Source of the DNA: a bacterium | Lineage (GTDB): Bacteria > Bacillota_I > Bacilli_A > RFN20 > DUOF01 | Direction: 5' to 3' | Length of the DNA: 16,742 bases | NCBI GenBank assembly: GCA_012839015.1 | Contig: DUOF01000063.1 | Coordinates: forward strand, 1 to 16,742 | Shown: positions 6,821 through 14,693 of the stretch, in pieces | How the letters are laid out: each line of letters begins with the position of its first letter | Position numbering within the stretch: the stretch's first letter is position 1 | Notes under the pieces: generated by a model | Told to the model about the DNA's origin: nothing | Seen by the model: the letters and a program-made list of their open reading frames with translations, nothing else | Database searches by the model: none | Position numbers and translations under genes: made by a program

Positions 6821-9322
6821 ATGCTTGATCTATTTACTCTTAATGATTGGCTTGTCTATCTACCAATCATTGTGTTTAGTATAGTCTTTTTAGTCGGGTT
6901 TTTAATCGGAGTAATCAGAGGCAGATATAAAGTAGTTAGAAGGTTTATCTATGTTATTTTGTTTATGGGTGTAATGTTATTTCTAACTCCAAAATTAATT
7001 GAAGTTGGGCTTAACATAACGATACCTATTCTGAATAAGAGTGGTAATCAGTACATAAATGAGTTTATAGCTAGTAATCCTGATATAAGTGAAATCGCAA
7101 ATGAAATCCCTAGTTTAGTGGAGTTAATACCTGCACTTATTTCAGCGTTAGTTTCACCGATTTTGTATATAGTTTTAGTTTGGGTGGGTCTTATTGCCTT
7201 CTTCCCTATCTATCTAATATATTTGTTAGTCTTCAAACTAATATATAAAAGAAAGAAATATGAAGTTGATGAAAACGGTGAGTATATAAGAGATGGTGGA
7301 CATAGGAAGATAAAGGTCCGCTATAAGAAGCATAGATTGACTGGAGGCCTTATAAGAGGTATTCAATCAGTATTTGTTTTTAGCATTGTTTTAATGCCGA
7401 TTAATGCTGCTAATAGGATGTACAACGTTGCTAAGAGCGAACTTGAGAACGAATCCATTAGTCTTTGTGCATCAATAGAATTTTTAAATGAATATCAACA
7501 AATATGTGATTATCTGGATTTATATAATGCCTCTTATCTTGCAAAAGCTCAAAAGATAAATGTTGTAGATGAGTTAATGTTCAAACAACTAACTACCATG
7601 AAATTAAATGGTGAAAAGTTTAACTTAGAAAATGAAGTAAATACGTTTATAAGAGCTTTTATGAAGGTTGAGAAGTCTAATATTATTAGCGTGCTTGGTG
7701 AGTCGGAAATAGAGTTGGAAACCTTAAGTACGATTGACTTTGAAGTTATTAAGGATATATTGGATACCTTGTTTAGTTCAAAGATATTCTCAAATTTAGT
7801 AACAGAAGGTGTTAACTATGGTGTTAAACTAGCTACACCAGAACTGAGAAATCTTTTAGAAGATCAGGAATTTGTAGTCAATTTAAAATATGATGTACCT
7901 TCCATTAAAAAAGAAATTAGGATAATAATTAATATCTTTAAAATTATCGCAGACAATGACTTAGTGGGATACTTAGATGGCGGAGTAGAAGATCCGTTGC
8001 AACTAAAAAATAGTATTAGTGAACAAACAATTCATAATCTTATCGATAACTTACTAGAGTTACAATTGGCTAGGGAGTTGATGCCTGGTCTTTTATCTAA
8101 ATACGGGGCTAGTTTCGGGGTTAAGGTTCCTACCACTACAATTAATTGGGATAATGAAAAGAGTCTCTATAAAAGAGTTGTTAGTCTTTTATATCTAGTA
8201 GATGATTATTCTAGTGTTGATTTAATTCTAGATAATTTGAATGATGAAAATATACAGTTAGTAGCAGCCTTGCTAGATGACTTAGATTCCTCTAGTATGC
8301 TAGAAGATGTCTTAGAGACTACTATTCCTAAACTGCTTAATACTTACCTGGGAGGACTTACCATTAGTAGTGAAGTAATCGCTAGTATAGAGTCGTGGGA
8401 AGAAGAGTTAAATATCATCAAGGCAGGAGTTGAGATTTACTTATCTTATACAAATGATGACACCATCCCTCTAGAGAAGATAAGTGATACTCTTGCTCTA
8501 ATAAAGCGAAGTGATTTAATGATGGATCTAATGCCAAAAGCATTAAATATCGCCCTTCCTTTAATAGATACGAGCTTTGAAAATATCCCAAGCGGATTAA
8601 ACTGGAGTCAAGAGATTGATTACATGATAACCATTGTAGATAATCTTCTAACAATCGGTGAGATGACAGAGTTTGATATCGAGTTATTAAATAATGAAGA
8701 TAAGAGAGAAAGTGCTACTAACATCGTTGTAGCTGCTGCTAGTTCAGGGGTATTTAAAGGATTCTTTAACAATATCTTACTAGAGATGAGTGGACCGTTA
8801 TTGAGTGAAATAGGTATTGAACTAACTCATGACGACTTAAATCTAGTGAGTGACTGGAGAGTAGAACTAGATAGTATATTATCATTATATAATGATTATA
8901 TAGTTAGTGATGATACAGGATACTCATTTAGTTTAGATGGTTTAGATGAAACAAAAGTAACTGCTTTATTTACCACTTTCGAGAGTCTAACTATTTTAAC
9001 AAACCACCGAGTACCTATACTAGTTAATATGATTGAAAAAGCTAATATAATGAATGAAGCAGAACTTATAAGTTTTAGGGCTATTGATAAGAGTAGTGTA
9101 GACTATGACACTGAAAAGGGAATACTTATCGACTTAGTTTCAAATCAAAGTTTACAAGATACTCTAACTAACTTAGATTTAGCTTCTGTAGATGTATATG
9201 CCCTGGGATCACTTCTAAATAAGATATATGGAGACAATTCAATTCTGATAAGAGACTTCACTACTAATAAATTGTTAGCACAAAGCAATATAAGCATCGT
9301 TTTAACTGAAGAAAAAATATAA
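6821..9322 (+). CDS. CvpA-like membrane protein with extracytoplasmic repeats, ended early by an in-frame TAA
   Basis: I place the start at ATG 6821: AGGAG (6806-6810) is 10 bp upstream, whereas the in-frame TTG at 6791 lies before that site and overlaps a TATAAT. The product to the first stop is 833 residues. Hydrophobic segments lie at about residues 10-32, 42-63, 109-142 (long) and 177-197. The first ends in GFLIGVIRG and a basic stretch, and the last begins GGLIRG. Both resemble CvpA-family membrane proteins, though this is a resemblance by eye. Basic loops after segments 1 and 3 suggest the long C-terminal part faces outside. From about residue 440 a degenerate unit recurs every ~70-85 residues, marked by W-x2-E-[LI] (W443, W526, W595, W679). 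The TAA at 9320 interrupts this series, and the same frame stays open to 10021. Function is unknown. Confidence 0.75.
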   Translation: MLDLFTLNDWLVYLPIIVFSIVFLVGFLIGVIRGRYKVVRRFIYVILFMGVMLFLTPKLIEVGLNITIPILNKSGNQYINEFIASNPDISEIANEIPSLVELIPALISALVSPILYIVLVWVGLIAFFPIYLIYLLVFKLIYKRKKYEVDENGEYIRDGGHRKIKVRYKKHRLTGGLIRGIQSVFVFSIVLMPINAANRMYNVAKSELENESISLCASIEFLNEYQQICDYLDLYNASYLAKAQKINVVDELMFKQLTTMKLNGEKFNLENEVNTFIRAFMKVEKSNIISVLGESEIELETLSTIDFEVIKDILDTLFSSKIFSNLVTEGVNYGVKLATPELRNLLEDQEFVVNLKYDVPSIKKEIRIIINIFKIIADNDLVGYLDGGVEDPLQLKNSISEQTIHNLIDNLLELQLARELMPGLLSKYGASFGVKVPTTTINWDNEKSLYKRVVSLLYLVDDYSSVDLILDNLNDENIQLVAALLDDLDSSSMLEDVLETTIPKLLNTYLGGLTISSEVIASIESWEEELNIIKAGVEIYLSYTNDDTIPLEKISDTLALIKRSDLMMDLMPKALNIALPLIDTSFENIPSGLNWSQEIDYMITIVDNLLTIGEMTEFDIELLNNEDKRESATNIVVAAASSGVFKGFFNNILLEMSGPLLSEIGIELTHDDLNLVSDWRVELDSILSLYNDYIVSDDTGYSFSLDGLDETKVTALFTTFESLTILTNHRVPILVNMIEKANIMNEAELISFRAIDKSSVDYDTEKGILIDLVSNQSLQDTLTNLDLASVDVYALGSLLNKIYGDNSILIRDFTTNKLLAQSNISIVLTEEKI

Positions 9323-10021
9323 TCAGTCATAGACTGGATAGATGAACTTAACTATATACAAGCAGTAGCAAACAGTGCTATTGGAGAAAACTTTGAAAGC
9401 TTTGATATTAAGTTTGCTACAATAGAACAAATACAAGACCTAGCCAGTGTAATTGAAAATGGTTTAGCAAGCACCCTGCTTCAAGAAACCATTGAAGATA
9501 CAATTATTGCTTTATTTGATAACAACGGTCTTGAGGTAACTATAAATCCTGGTATAGACTGGATAGATGAACTATTACTACTTCAAGAAATGGTGAATGC
9601 AGACGACAGTACAAATATTGCCAATCTATTTGATCGAATTGAATTAAGTCCTCTGTTAGGAAGTCAAAAAGAGGTAATTTTAGTAAAAGTAGCTAGACAA
9701 GTAGATTCAAGTATTGGTGAAGGGGTAACTATTACAAGTGAAGAATATGAAGATGAACTAGGAGTCTTAATCATAATTGTAAATGAAAAGGACAAAATAG
9801 ATTCATTAGCAGGTCTAAATATAGTCGAAGAAGATGACCTAGTTCTTGCAGAACTAGGAGCCTTAATTGATGCTTCTCTTGATTCTATCCTATTTGGTAA
9901 TAAGGTTGAAAGTGAGTTAATTAACATGTTAATCAACAACGGGTTTAATAACCAAGCGTATATTGATCAAGTTGAAAGTTGGGAGATTGCATTACCGGAA
10001 ATAAAAGAAATGTTGCAATAA
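9323..10021 (+). pseudogene. In-frame continuation of the repeat protein beyond the TAA
   Basis: After the TAA at 9320-9322 the same reading frame runs 232 codons without a stop. It continues the repeat: tryptophans fall at 9335, 9560 and 9980 with the same flanking pattern (IDWIDEL twice, then VESWEIAL). This region is therefore the detached C-terminus of the upstream gene, not a separate gene. The first ATG (9590) lies inside a repeat, lacks a ribosome binding site and would cut the unit. The full product would be about 1065 residues plus the interrupted codon. The cause could be a nonsense mutation, a sequencing error, or rare readthrough. The final TAA overlaps the AAGGAGG of pta. Confidence 0.7.
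9329..9573 (+). repeat. 20-bp direct repeat within the repeat-protein gene
   Basis: An identical 20-bp stretch occurs at 9329-9348 and 9554-9573, 225 bp (75 codons) apart and in the same frame, both encoding IDWIDEL. It marks the core of the protein repeat. Identity at synonymous sites suggests a fairly recent duplication or gene conversion between neighbouring units. Confidence 0.85.
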
Positions 10022-10032
10022 GGAGGAATCCA

Positions 10033-11016
10033 ATGGTAGATTTTTTAAAAGGTAAACTAACAAGCAATAGTTTAAGATTAGTATTCCCTGAGGGGGAAAA
10101 CCTTAAAATCTTAAAAGTTGCCAGTAAGCTTAATCAAAAAGGGATGTGCAAGGTCATCCTTTTAGGGGAGAAGTCTAAGATTTTAGATGCAGCTAAAGAT
10201 AATAATCTAAGTCTTGAGGGAATAGAGATTATCGATCCTCTTAGAGATAGCAACCTAGATTTTAAAGCCGACATTCTCTATGAGATAAGAAAAGGTAAAA
10301 ACACTAGAGAAGAATGTCTAAAAATGCTTAAATCAAGTAACTATTATGGTGTTATGATGGTTAAAATGGGTCTAGCAGACGCACTTCTTGGAGGTGTTAC
10401 CTATTCAACCGCTGATATAGTTAGACCTGCACTACAAATAATTAGGGCCAAGGAAAGGACTAAAACTGTCTCATCCTCCTTTTTGATGATTAAAGATAAT
10501 AATAAGATGATTATGAGTGACTGCGCGATTGTAGTTAATCCTACCAGTGATCAACTAACAGAGATTACTATTGCTTCTGTAGACACAGCTAGACTTTTTG
10601 ATATTGAGCCAAGTGTGGCATTACTTTCTTATTCCACGCACGGCTCAGGGCGAGGAGTAGAGGTCGACAAAGTAAAAGAAGCGGTTAGAATGTTAGAAGA
10701 CAAACAAGTTGACTTCAATTTTGATGGAGAGTTGCAATTCGATACTGCAATGAGTAAAGAGGTGAGGGATAAGAAGTCCCCCGGTTCTAGACTCTTAAAT
10801 GATGCAAATGTACTTATTTTTCCAAACCTTGAGTCTGGTAATATCGGCTATAAGATTGCTGCTAGACTTGGGGGTTACAAAGCTATTGGACCTATCCTTC
10901 AAGGTCTTGGGGCACCTATCAATGATTTATCAAGGGGTAGTAGTGAAGAAGAAATTTACCTGCTTAGTTTGATTAGTCTTCTGCAAGCACAAAACAACTC
11001 CTTATTATTTGAATAA
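10033..11016 (+). CDS. pta: Phosphate acetyltransferase
   Basis: Pta interconverts acetyl-CoA plus phosphate and acetyl phosphate plus CoA in the cytoplasm, the step before acetate kinase in acetate formation with ATP gain. The 327-residue length is that of the short, single-domain class. Family motifs are clear: LVFPEGEN (16-23), MSDCAIVVNPT (161-171), ALLSYSTHGSGRG (196-208), DGELQFDTA (231-239), KSPGSRLLNDANVLIFPNLESGN (about 248-270) and the C-terminal GAPINDLSRGSS containing S300/R301. I chose ATG 10033, 6 bp after AGGAGG (10021-10026), rather than an upstream in-frame codon inside the previous gene. That site overlaps the preceding stop, so pta is probably co-transcribed with the interrupted repeat-protein gene. 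No acetate kinase gene is in the window. Confidence 0.95.
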   Translation: MVDFLKGKLTSNSLRLVFPEGENLKILKVASKLNQKGMCKVILLGEKSKILDAAKDNNLSLEGIEIIDPLRDSNLDFKADILYEIRKGKNTREECLKMLKSSNYYGVMMVKMGLADALLGGVTYSTADIVRPALQIIRAKERTKTVSSSFLMIKDNNKMIMSDCAIVVNPTSDQLTEITIASVDTARLFDIEPSVALLSYSTHGSGRGVEVDKVKEAVRMLEDKQVDFNFDGELQFDTAMSKEVRDKKSPGSRLLNDANVLIFPNLESGNIGYKIAARLGGYKAIGPILQGLGAPINDLSRGSSEEEIYLLSLISLLQAQNNSLLFE

Positions 11017-11039
11017 AAAAAGTATATGTGCTAGTATTT

Positions 11040-11057
11040 TTATACTTAAAGTATAAT
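11040..11057 (+). promoter_or_regulatory. -10 box with overlapping palindrome upstream of cysS
   Basis: TATAAT at 11052-11057 overlaps the right arm of an 8-bp inverted repeat (11040-11047 / 11049-11056, TTATACTT-A-AAGTATAA). The -35 region at the right spacing (about 11029-11034) is poor, so if this is a promoter it may need an activator. The palindrome could be an operator. The ~86-bp gap before cysS is too short for a T-box leader, a common control of cysS in Firmicutes. Confidence 0.4.
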
Positions 11058-11102
11058 ATGATTATATACATCTAGGTGTTTAATGGTATCAGGAGGTCAT
11101 TT

Positions 11103-12437
11103 ATGAAAATAAGAATATATAATAGTTTATCTAATAAATTAGAAACATTTAAACCGATTAAAGAGGGTCAAATAAGCATGTATGTGTGTGGTCCGACGGT
11201 TTATAACTATCAGCACATTGGTAATGCTAGACCAATCGTAGTTTTTGACGTGTTTAAAAGATTTTTTGAATACGTTGGATACAAGGTTAAGTATGTTTCC
11301 AATTTAACTGATGTTGATGATAAAATCATTAACGCAGCGATTAAAGAGGGAGTCCTTGAAGAGGATATAACCAGTAAGTATTCTGAAGCCTATTTCAAAC
11401 TTATTGATGATCTAAACTGTAATCGACCTGATATAACTCCTAGGGTTACTGAAACAATGAGTAAAATAATTTCTTTTATAGAGGATTTAATGAGTTCAGG
11501 TTATGCTTATGAAGTTAACGGTGACGTTTACTTCAGAATTGATAAGCTAGAAGAATACGGTATATTATCGAATATAAACAAAGAGGATTTATTAGTAGGT
11601 AGTAGGGTGGAAACAAATGAAGATAAGGAATCACCATTAGATTTTACTTTGTGGAAGAAAACCAAAGAGGGTATTAAATGGGATAGCTCATGGTCTAGAG
11701 GTAGACCTGGTTGGCATAGTGAGTGTGTAGTTATGATTAAAGATAACTTCAATAATGAAAAAATTGATATTCACGGTGGTGGCAATGATTTAAAATTCCC
11801 ACATCATGAAAATGAAATAGCCCAGTCAAGGGCCTTGAATAATCATAGTATCGCTAATTATTGGATTCATAATGGTATGATAACTATTGATGATGAAAAG
11901 ATGTCTAAGTCTTTAGGTAACCTTAAGTGGGCCAAAGATTTAATTGAAGAACACGGTGGTAATGTTATCAGGATGGTGCTGCTTTCTTCACCTTATCGTT
12001 CTCCGTTAAATTTTTCTAAAGAAACTATCGATAACAGTAAGAATGAAGTAGAAAGAATTATCGGTGCTTTAAAACAAGCACATTTTAAGATGAGTATTAA
12101 TGACTTTAAAAGAAATAATGATTTTTCTAATGAATTGATGGATGAGTTTGTAGGTGCCCTAGCAGATGACTTAAATACACCTAACGCACTTAGCGTTACC
12201 TTTGAAACGGTTAAGTGGCTTAATCAGGCGATCAGGGGTAATTCACTAAAGGAAACTAATTACTATTACAACACCCTACTAGAACAAAATAAAGTGCTTG
12301 GTCTAAAGTATGAAGAGAGGGTTCTAACTAAAGAGGAGAGGGAACTATATTTTGATTGGCAAGAGCTAATTAAAATTAAGGACTTTATTAATGCAGACCG
12401 TCTAAGACAACAACTAATGGATAAGGGTATTATCTAA
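11103..12437 (+). CDS. cysS: Cysteinyl-tRNA synthetase
   Basis: This class I enzyme charges tRNA-Cys with cysteine using ATP. The 444-residue protein shows YVCGPTVYNYQHIGNARP near the N-terminus, with zinc ligand C29 and the HIGH-type motif HIGN at 38-41. It also has GWHSECVVM with C208, FPHHENEIAQS with H234 and E238 completing the zinc site, and EKMSKSLGN with KMSKS at 266-270. The start is ATG 11103, 6 bp after AGGAGG (11091-11096). An upstream GTG at 11076 is in frame but precedes the binding site. The C-terminus stops at LMDKGII, about a dozen residues short of the usual family end. Its TAA overlaps the ATG of mgtC (TAATG), so the two are translationally coupled. Confidence 0.96.
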   Translation: MKIRIYNSLSNKLETFKPIKEGQISMYVCGPTVYNYQHIGNARPIVVFDVFKRFFEYVGYKVKYVSNLTDVDDKIINAAIKEGVLEEDITSKYSEAYFKLIDDLNCNRPDITPRVTETMSKIISFIEDLMSSGYAYEVNGDVYFRIDKLEEYGILSNINKEDLLVGSRVETNEDKESPLDFTLWKKTKEGIKWDSSWSRGRPGWHSECVVMIKDNFNNEKIDIHGGGNDLKFPHHENEIAQSRALNNHSIANYWIHNGMITIDDEKMSKSLGNLKWAKDLIEEHGGNVIRMVLLSSPYRSPLNFSKETIDNSKNEVERIIGALKQAHFKMSINDFKRNNDFSNELMDEFVGALADDLNTPNALSVTFETVKWLNQAIRGNSLKETNYYYNTLLEQNKVLGLKYEERVLTKEERELYFDWQELIKIKDFINADRLRQQLMDKGII

Positions 12438-13135
12438 TGAATGGTTTTATAGATACATTCATAGACTCTCACCTTAGTTTTAGTTTTGAGTTAATAATCC
12501 TTGTTAGACTGATCTTAGCAGTAATATTTGGAGGTCTAATAGGATACGAAAGAGAACATACCGGTAGACCGGCAGGTCTTAGAACTCACATTCTGGTGAG
12601 TCTAGGAGCTGCAGTTATTATGTGTGTTTCGATGTATGGCTTTGAAGGTGGAGATCCAGCAAGACTAGCAGCTCAGGTCATCAGTGGTATCGGTTTTCTG
12701 GGAGCAGGCGCTATTATTCAGGGGAGCAAAGGGGTAAAGGGTTTAACTACCGCTGCAACTCTATGGATGTCAGCGATGATCGGTCTAGCAGTCGGTAATG
12801 GTTTTTATTTTGGTTCACTCTTAGCTACCCTGATATCACTTGTAGTTCTAATCTGGTTTAGAAAACTTGAATTTAAAATCAATAGATCTCGTTCTAGAGT
12901 CTTTGCACTAATAGAGTGGCAAGATAATTTAATGGAGGGTATTTTACAATATATCCAGGAATGTAAATTAGAAATAATTGATATCGAGTCTAGACAAACT
13001 AGTATCAAGGACAAAGAATATCTTCGCTTGTTAATAACTTTCGAGAAAGACTCACCTATGAAGGAAATGAACGAACTTGTTAACAAAATACAAATGGAGT
13101 ATAATCCTAGACAGTTAAAACTGTCTAATAATTAA
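12437..13135 (+). CDS. MgtC/SapB family membrane protein
   Basis: A 232-residue integral membrane protein. The N-terminal ~145 residues carry the MgtC/SapB signature: a helix with LVRLILAVIFGGLIGYERE (22-40), then RPAGLRTHILVSLGAA (44-59), GDPARLAAQVISGIGFLGAGAI (72-93) and KGLTTAATLWMSAMIGLAVG (101-120). About four to five membrane spans result. Residues ~153-232 form a soluble C-terminal domain of the small ACT-like type often found in these proteins. MgtC homologues help survival at low magnesium and modulate ATP synthase in some pathogens. The exact role of this copy is unknown, and it may be a transporter or regulator. It overlaps cysS by one base and sits where mini-RNase III lies in Bacillus. 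Confidence 0.93.
   Translation: MNGFIDTFIDSHLSFSFELIILVRLILAVIFGGLIGYEREHTGRPAGLRTHILVSLGAAVIMCVSMYGFEGGDPARLAAQVISGIGFLGAGAIIQGSKGVKGLTTAATLWMSAMIGLAVGNGFYFGSLLATLISLVVLIWFRKLEFKINRSRSRVFALIEWQDNLMEGILQYIQECKLEIIDIESRQTSIKDKEYLRLLITFEKDSPMKEMNELVNKIQMEYNPRQLKLSNN
13108..13127 (+). other. Hairpin at the 3' end of mgtC
   Basis: A perfect 9-bp stem (13108-13116 / 13119-13127) with a 2-nt centre lies inside the last codons of mgtC. No T run follows, so it is unlikely to be an intrinsic terminator. It could stabilise or mark processing of the mgtC-rlmB message. Confidence 0.5.
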
Positions 13136-13172
13136 AAATGAAACAGATATAAGATATCAAGGGGGATTTAAT

Positions 13173-13889
13173 GTGGCACAATTTATATATGGGAAAAATG
13201 TTGTTATTGCAAGAATAAAAGAAAACAATGATATTGATACTTTGTATCTAACTAAAGAAAATAAAGAAAAGTTTTCAAGTAGTTTAAGGAATGTCAACTA
13301 TGAGGTAGCAAGTAAAAGCAAGCTAGATACTCTAGCTAGGACTACTTATCATCAAGGCTTTGTAGCCAAGATAAAGGAGTACCCATACTATGAACTAGCA
13401 GAAGTGCTTAACTCATTAAAGGGTAAAGAAAACCCTTTATTACTGATGTTAGACGGCATTAAAGATCCGCACAATTTCGGGGCAATTTTACGCACTTGTG
13501 ACGCTATCGGTGTAGATGGTGTCATTATCGATAAAGACCGCTCCTGCCCACTTAATTCAACTGTAGCAAGGACATCTACTGGTGCAATCGAAACAGTTAA
13601 AGTTATCAAAGTCTCTAACCTTACTAATACTATCCAAAAACTAAAAAAAGAAGGCTACTGGATAGTAGCAGCAGAGGCTGATGAAGCTAAGGATTATCGT
13701 GATATAGATTATAAGATACCACTAGTAGTAGTAGTAGGATCTGAGGGAGAAGGAATTTCTCGCCTAGTTAGGGAAAACAGTGATTTTAGGGTCAAGATAC
13801 CTATGATCGGCAGCGTAAACTCATTAAATGTATCAATTGCTACTGCATTAATCTTGTATGAGGTGTATAACAACAGATTCCCTATCTAA
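13173..13889 (+). CDS. rlmB: 23S rRNA (guanosine-2'-O-)-methyltransferase, TrmH/SpoU family
   Basis: This AdoMet-dependent SPOUT enzyme methylates the ribose of a 23S rRNA guanosine (G2251 in E. coli numbering, by family knowledge). The 238-residue protein has the N-terminal substrate-binding domain (FIYGKNVVIARI at the start) and three knot motifs: NFGAILRTC from residue 101 with the catalytic-type N and R, VVGSEGEGIS around 187-196, and IPMIGSVNSLNVSIATAL from residue 209. The start is GTG 13173, seven bases after AAGGGGG (13159-13165). The ATG two bases earlier is in another frame and ends after about 15 codons. It lies in the usual cysS-rlmB-sigH order, but the small ribonuclease gene rae1 (yacP) that follows it in Bacillus is missing here. 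Confidence 0.94.
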   Translation: MAQFIYGKNVVIARIKENNDIDTLYLTKENKEKFSSSLRNVNYEVASKSKLDTLARTTYHQGFVAKIKEYPYYELAEVLNSLKGKENPLLLMLDGIKDPHNFGAILRTCDAIGVDGVIIDKDRSCPLNSTVARTSTGAIETVKVIKVSNLTNTIQKLKKEGYWIVAAEADEAKDYRDIDYKIPLVVVVGSEGEGISRLVRENSDFRVKIPMIGSVNSLNVSIATALILYEVYNNRFPI

Positions 13890-13901
13890 GGGGGGAATAT
13901 A

Positions 13902-14483
13902 TTGAAAGCCAAAACAATTAGTGATGAAGAACTAGTGTATTTGGGTAGGGAGAAAAATCAAACCGCTATAAATTTACTCTACAAGAGGTATAGTGTTTAT
14001 ATTTTTGGTTTCATTTCTAAAGTAACTAGTAAATGGAACATCCCATATGAAATTAATGATCTATATCAAATTTCATGGATTAAGTTTATCGAACTAACAA
14101 AAAAGTTTAATCAAAAATCAGGTAGGTTATACTTCTTTGTTAGAATTTCCATTATTAGGGTTCTAAATGATTATTTTAAAAGCAACCTTAATAAGAAGAT
14201 AAATTACTCGTTAGATGAATCAGTTTTTGATAATAGTCAGACTACCTATTTAGATCTTATTAGTGAAAACCCAATCGACTATGGTTTGAATAGAGAAGTG
14301 AATCTAAATGAAGTGATTGATAAACTTAATACTATATTAAAGAAAGAAGACCTGGAATTACTACTTGATAAGGTAAATGGTTATTCATATTTTGAACTAG
14401 CGGACAAGTACCAGAAAAAGACCAAGGCGATCGATAACAAGCTTTGTAAAATAAGGAGAAAGTTAAAAAGTGAAATCCTCTAA
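13902..14483 (+). CDS. Sigma-70 family factor, SigH-like
   Basis: A 193-residue alternative sigma factor that would direct RNA polymerase to a special promoter set. Region 2 spans about residues 20-93: the core-binding helix INLLYKRY, then INDLYQISWIKFIEL, then FFVRISIIRVLNDYFKS, which resembles the -10 recognition and melting segment. Region 4 spans about 137-190 with a helix-turn-helix of the form YSYFELADKYQKKTKAIDNKLCKIRRKL. No region 1.1 or 3 is obvious. Position between rlmB and rpmG-secE-nusG matches Bacillus sigH, so orthology is likely but the sequence is quite divergent. The start is TTG 13902, 6 bp after AAGGGGGG (13888-13895); no ATG or GTG fits that site. It ends in tandem stops TAATAA. 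Confidence 0.87.
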   Translation: MKAKTISDEELVYLGREKNQTAINLLYKRYSVYIFGFISKVTSKWNIPYEINDLYQISWIKFIELTKKFNQKSGRLYFFVRISIIRVLNDYFKSNLNKKINYSLDESVFDNSQTTYLDLISENPIDYGLNREVNLNEVIDKLNTILKKEDLELLLDKVNGYSYFELADKYQKKTKAIDNKLCKIRRKLKSEIL

Positions 14484-14499
14484 TAAGGATCCTTAAATA

Positions 14500-14628
14500 A
14501 TGGCCCTAATTAATACTAACTTAAAAAATAATTACATGTGGTTATTTTATACCTATAATAATAGGCGGGACAGTATTTGGATTTTGTTTAAGAAATACTC
14601 ATATGACAAAATTAAAGTAGGGAGTTAA
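14500..14628 (+). CDS. Doubtful small ORF, 42 codons
   Basis: ATG 14500 opens 42 codons encoding a basic, aromatic-rich peptide (contains MWLFYTYNNRRDSIWILFKK). The only ribosome binding candidate is AAGGA about 10 bp upstream, inside a palindrome. I recognise no family. A frame of this length can arise by chance in AT-rich DNA, so this is listed as a possibility, not a firm gene. Confidence 0.2.
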   Translation: MALINTNLKNNYMWLFYTYNNRRDSIWILFKKYSYDKIKVGS

Positions 14629-14664
14629 TGTGTGATTCATTAGCAAAAGAAACAATTTAAAAAA

Positions 14665-14693
14665 TTGACTAATACAGGCAATTATGATAAAGT
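14665..14693 (+). promoter_or_regulatory. Promoter for rpmG-secE-nusG
   Basis: TTGACT (14665-14670) and TAAAGT (14688-14693) are spaced 17 bp apart, ending 22 bp before the rpmG ATG. A closer TATGAT (14683-14688) has the wrong spacing (12 bp). It would give the L33-SecE-NusG genes their own promoter separate from the sigma gene. Confidence 0.5.

Noticed and set aside
9320..9322. TAA as a reassigned sense codon
   Set aside because: TAA ends most of the other genes in the window, so a global reassignment is excluded.
9590..10021. A separate small gene starting at ATG 9590
   Set aside because: No ribosome binding site, it starts inside a repeat unit, and the frame is continuous with the upstream gene apart from one TAA.
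9979..10032. Longer pta starting at 9979
   Set aside because: It would overlap the previous gene, and the extra residues are unlike any Pta N-terminus; AGGAGG at 10021 points to ATG 10033.
11076..11102. Longer cysS starting at GTG 11076
   Set aside because: The AGGAGG lies downstream of it at 11091-11096; ATG 11103 matches the family N-terminus (MKIRIYNSL).
13108..13127. Terminator between mgtC and rlmB
   Set aside because: The hairpin lies within coding sequence and has no T tail, so the genes are probably co-transcribed.
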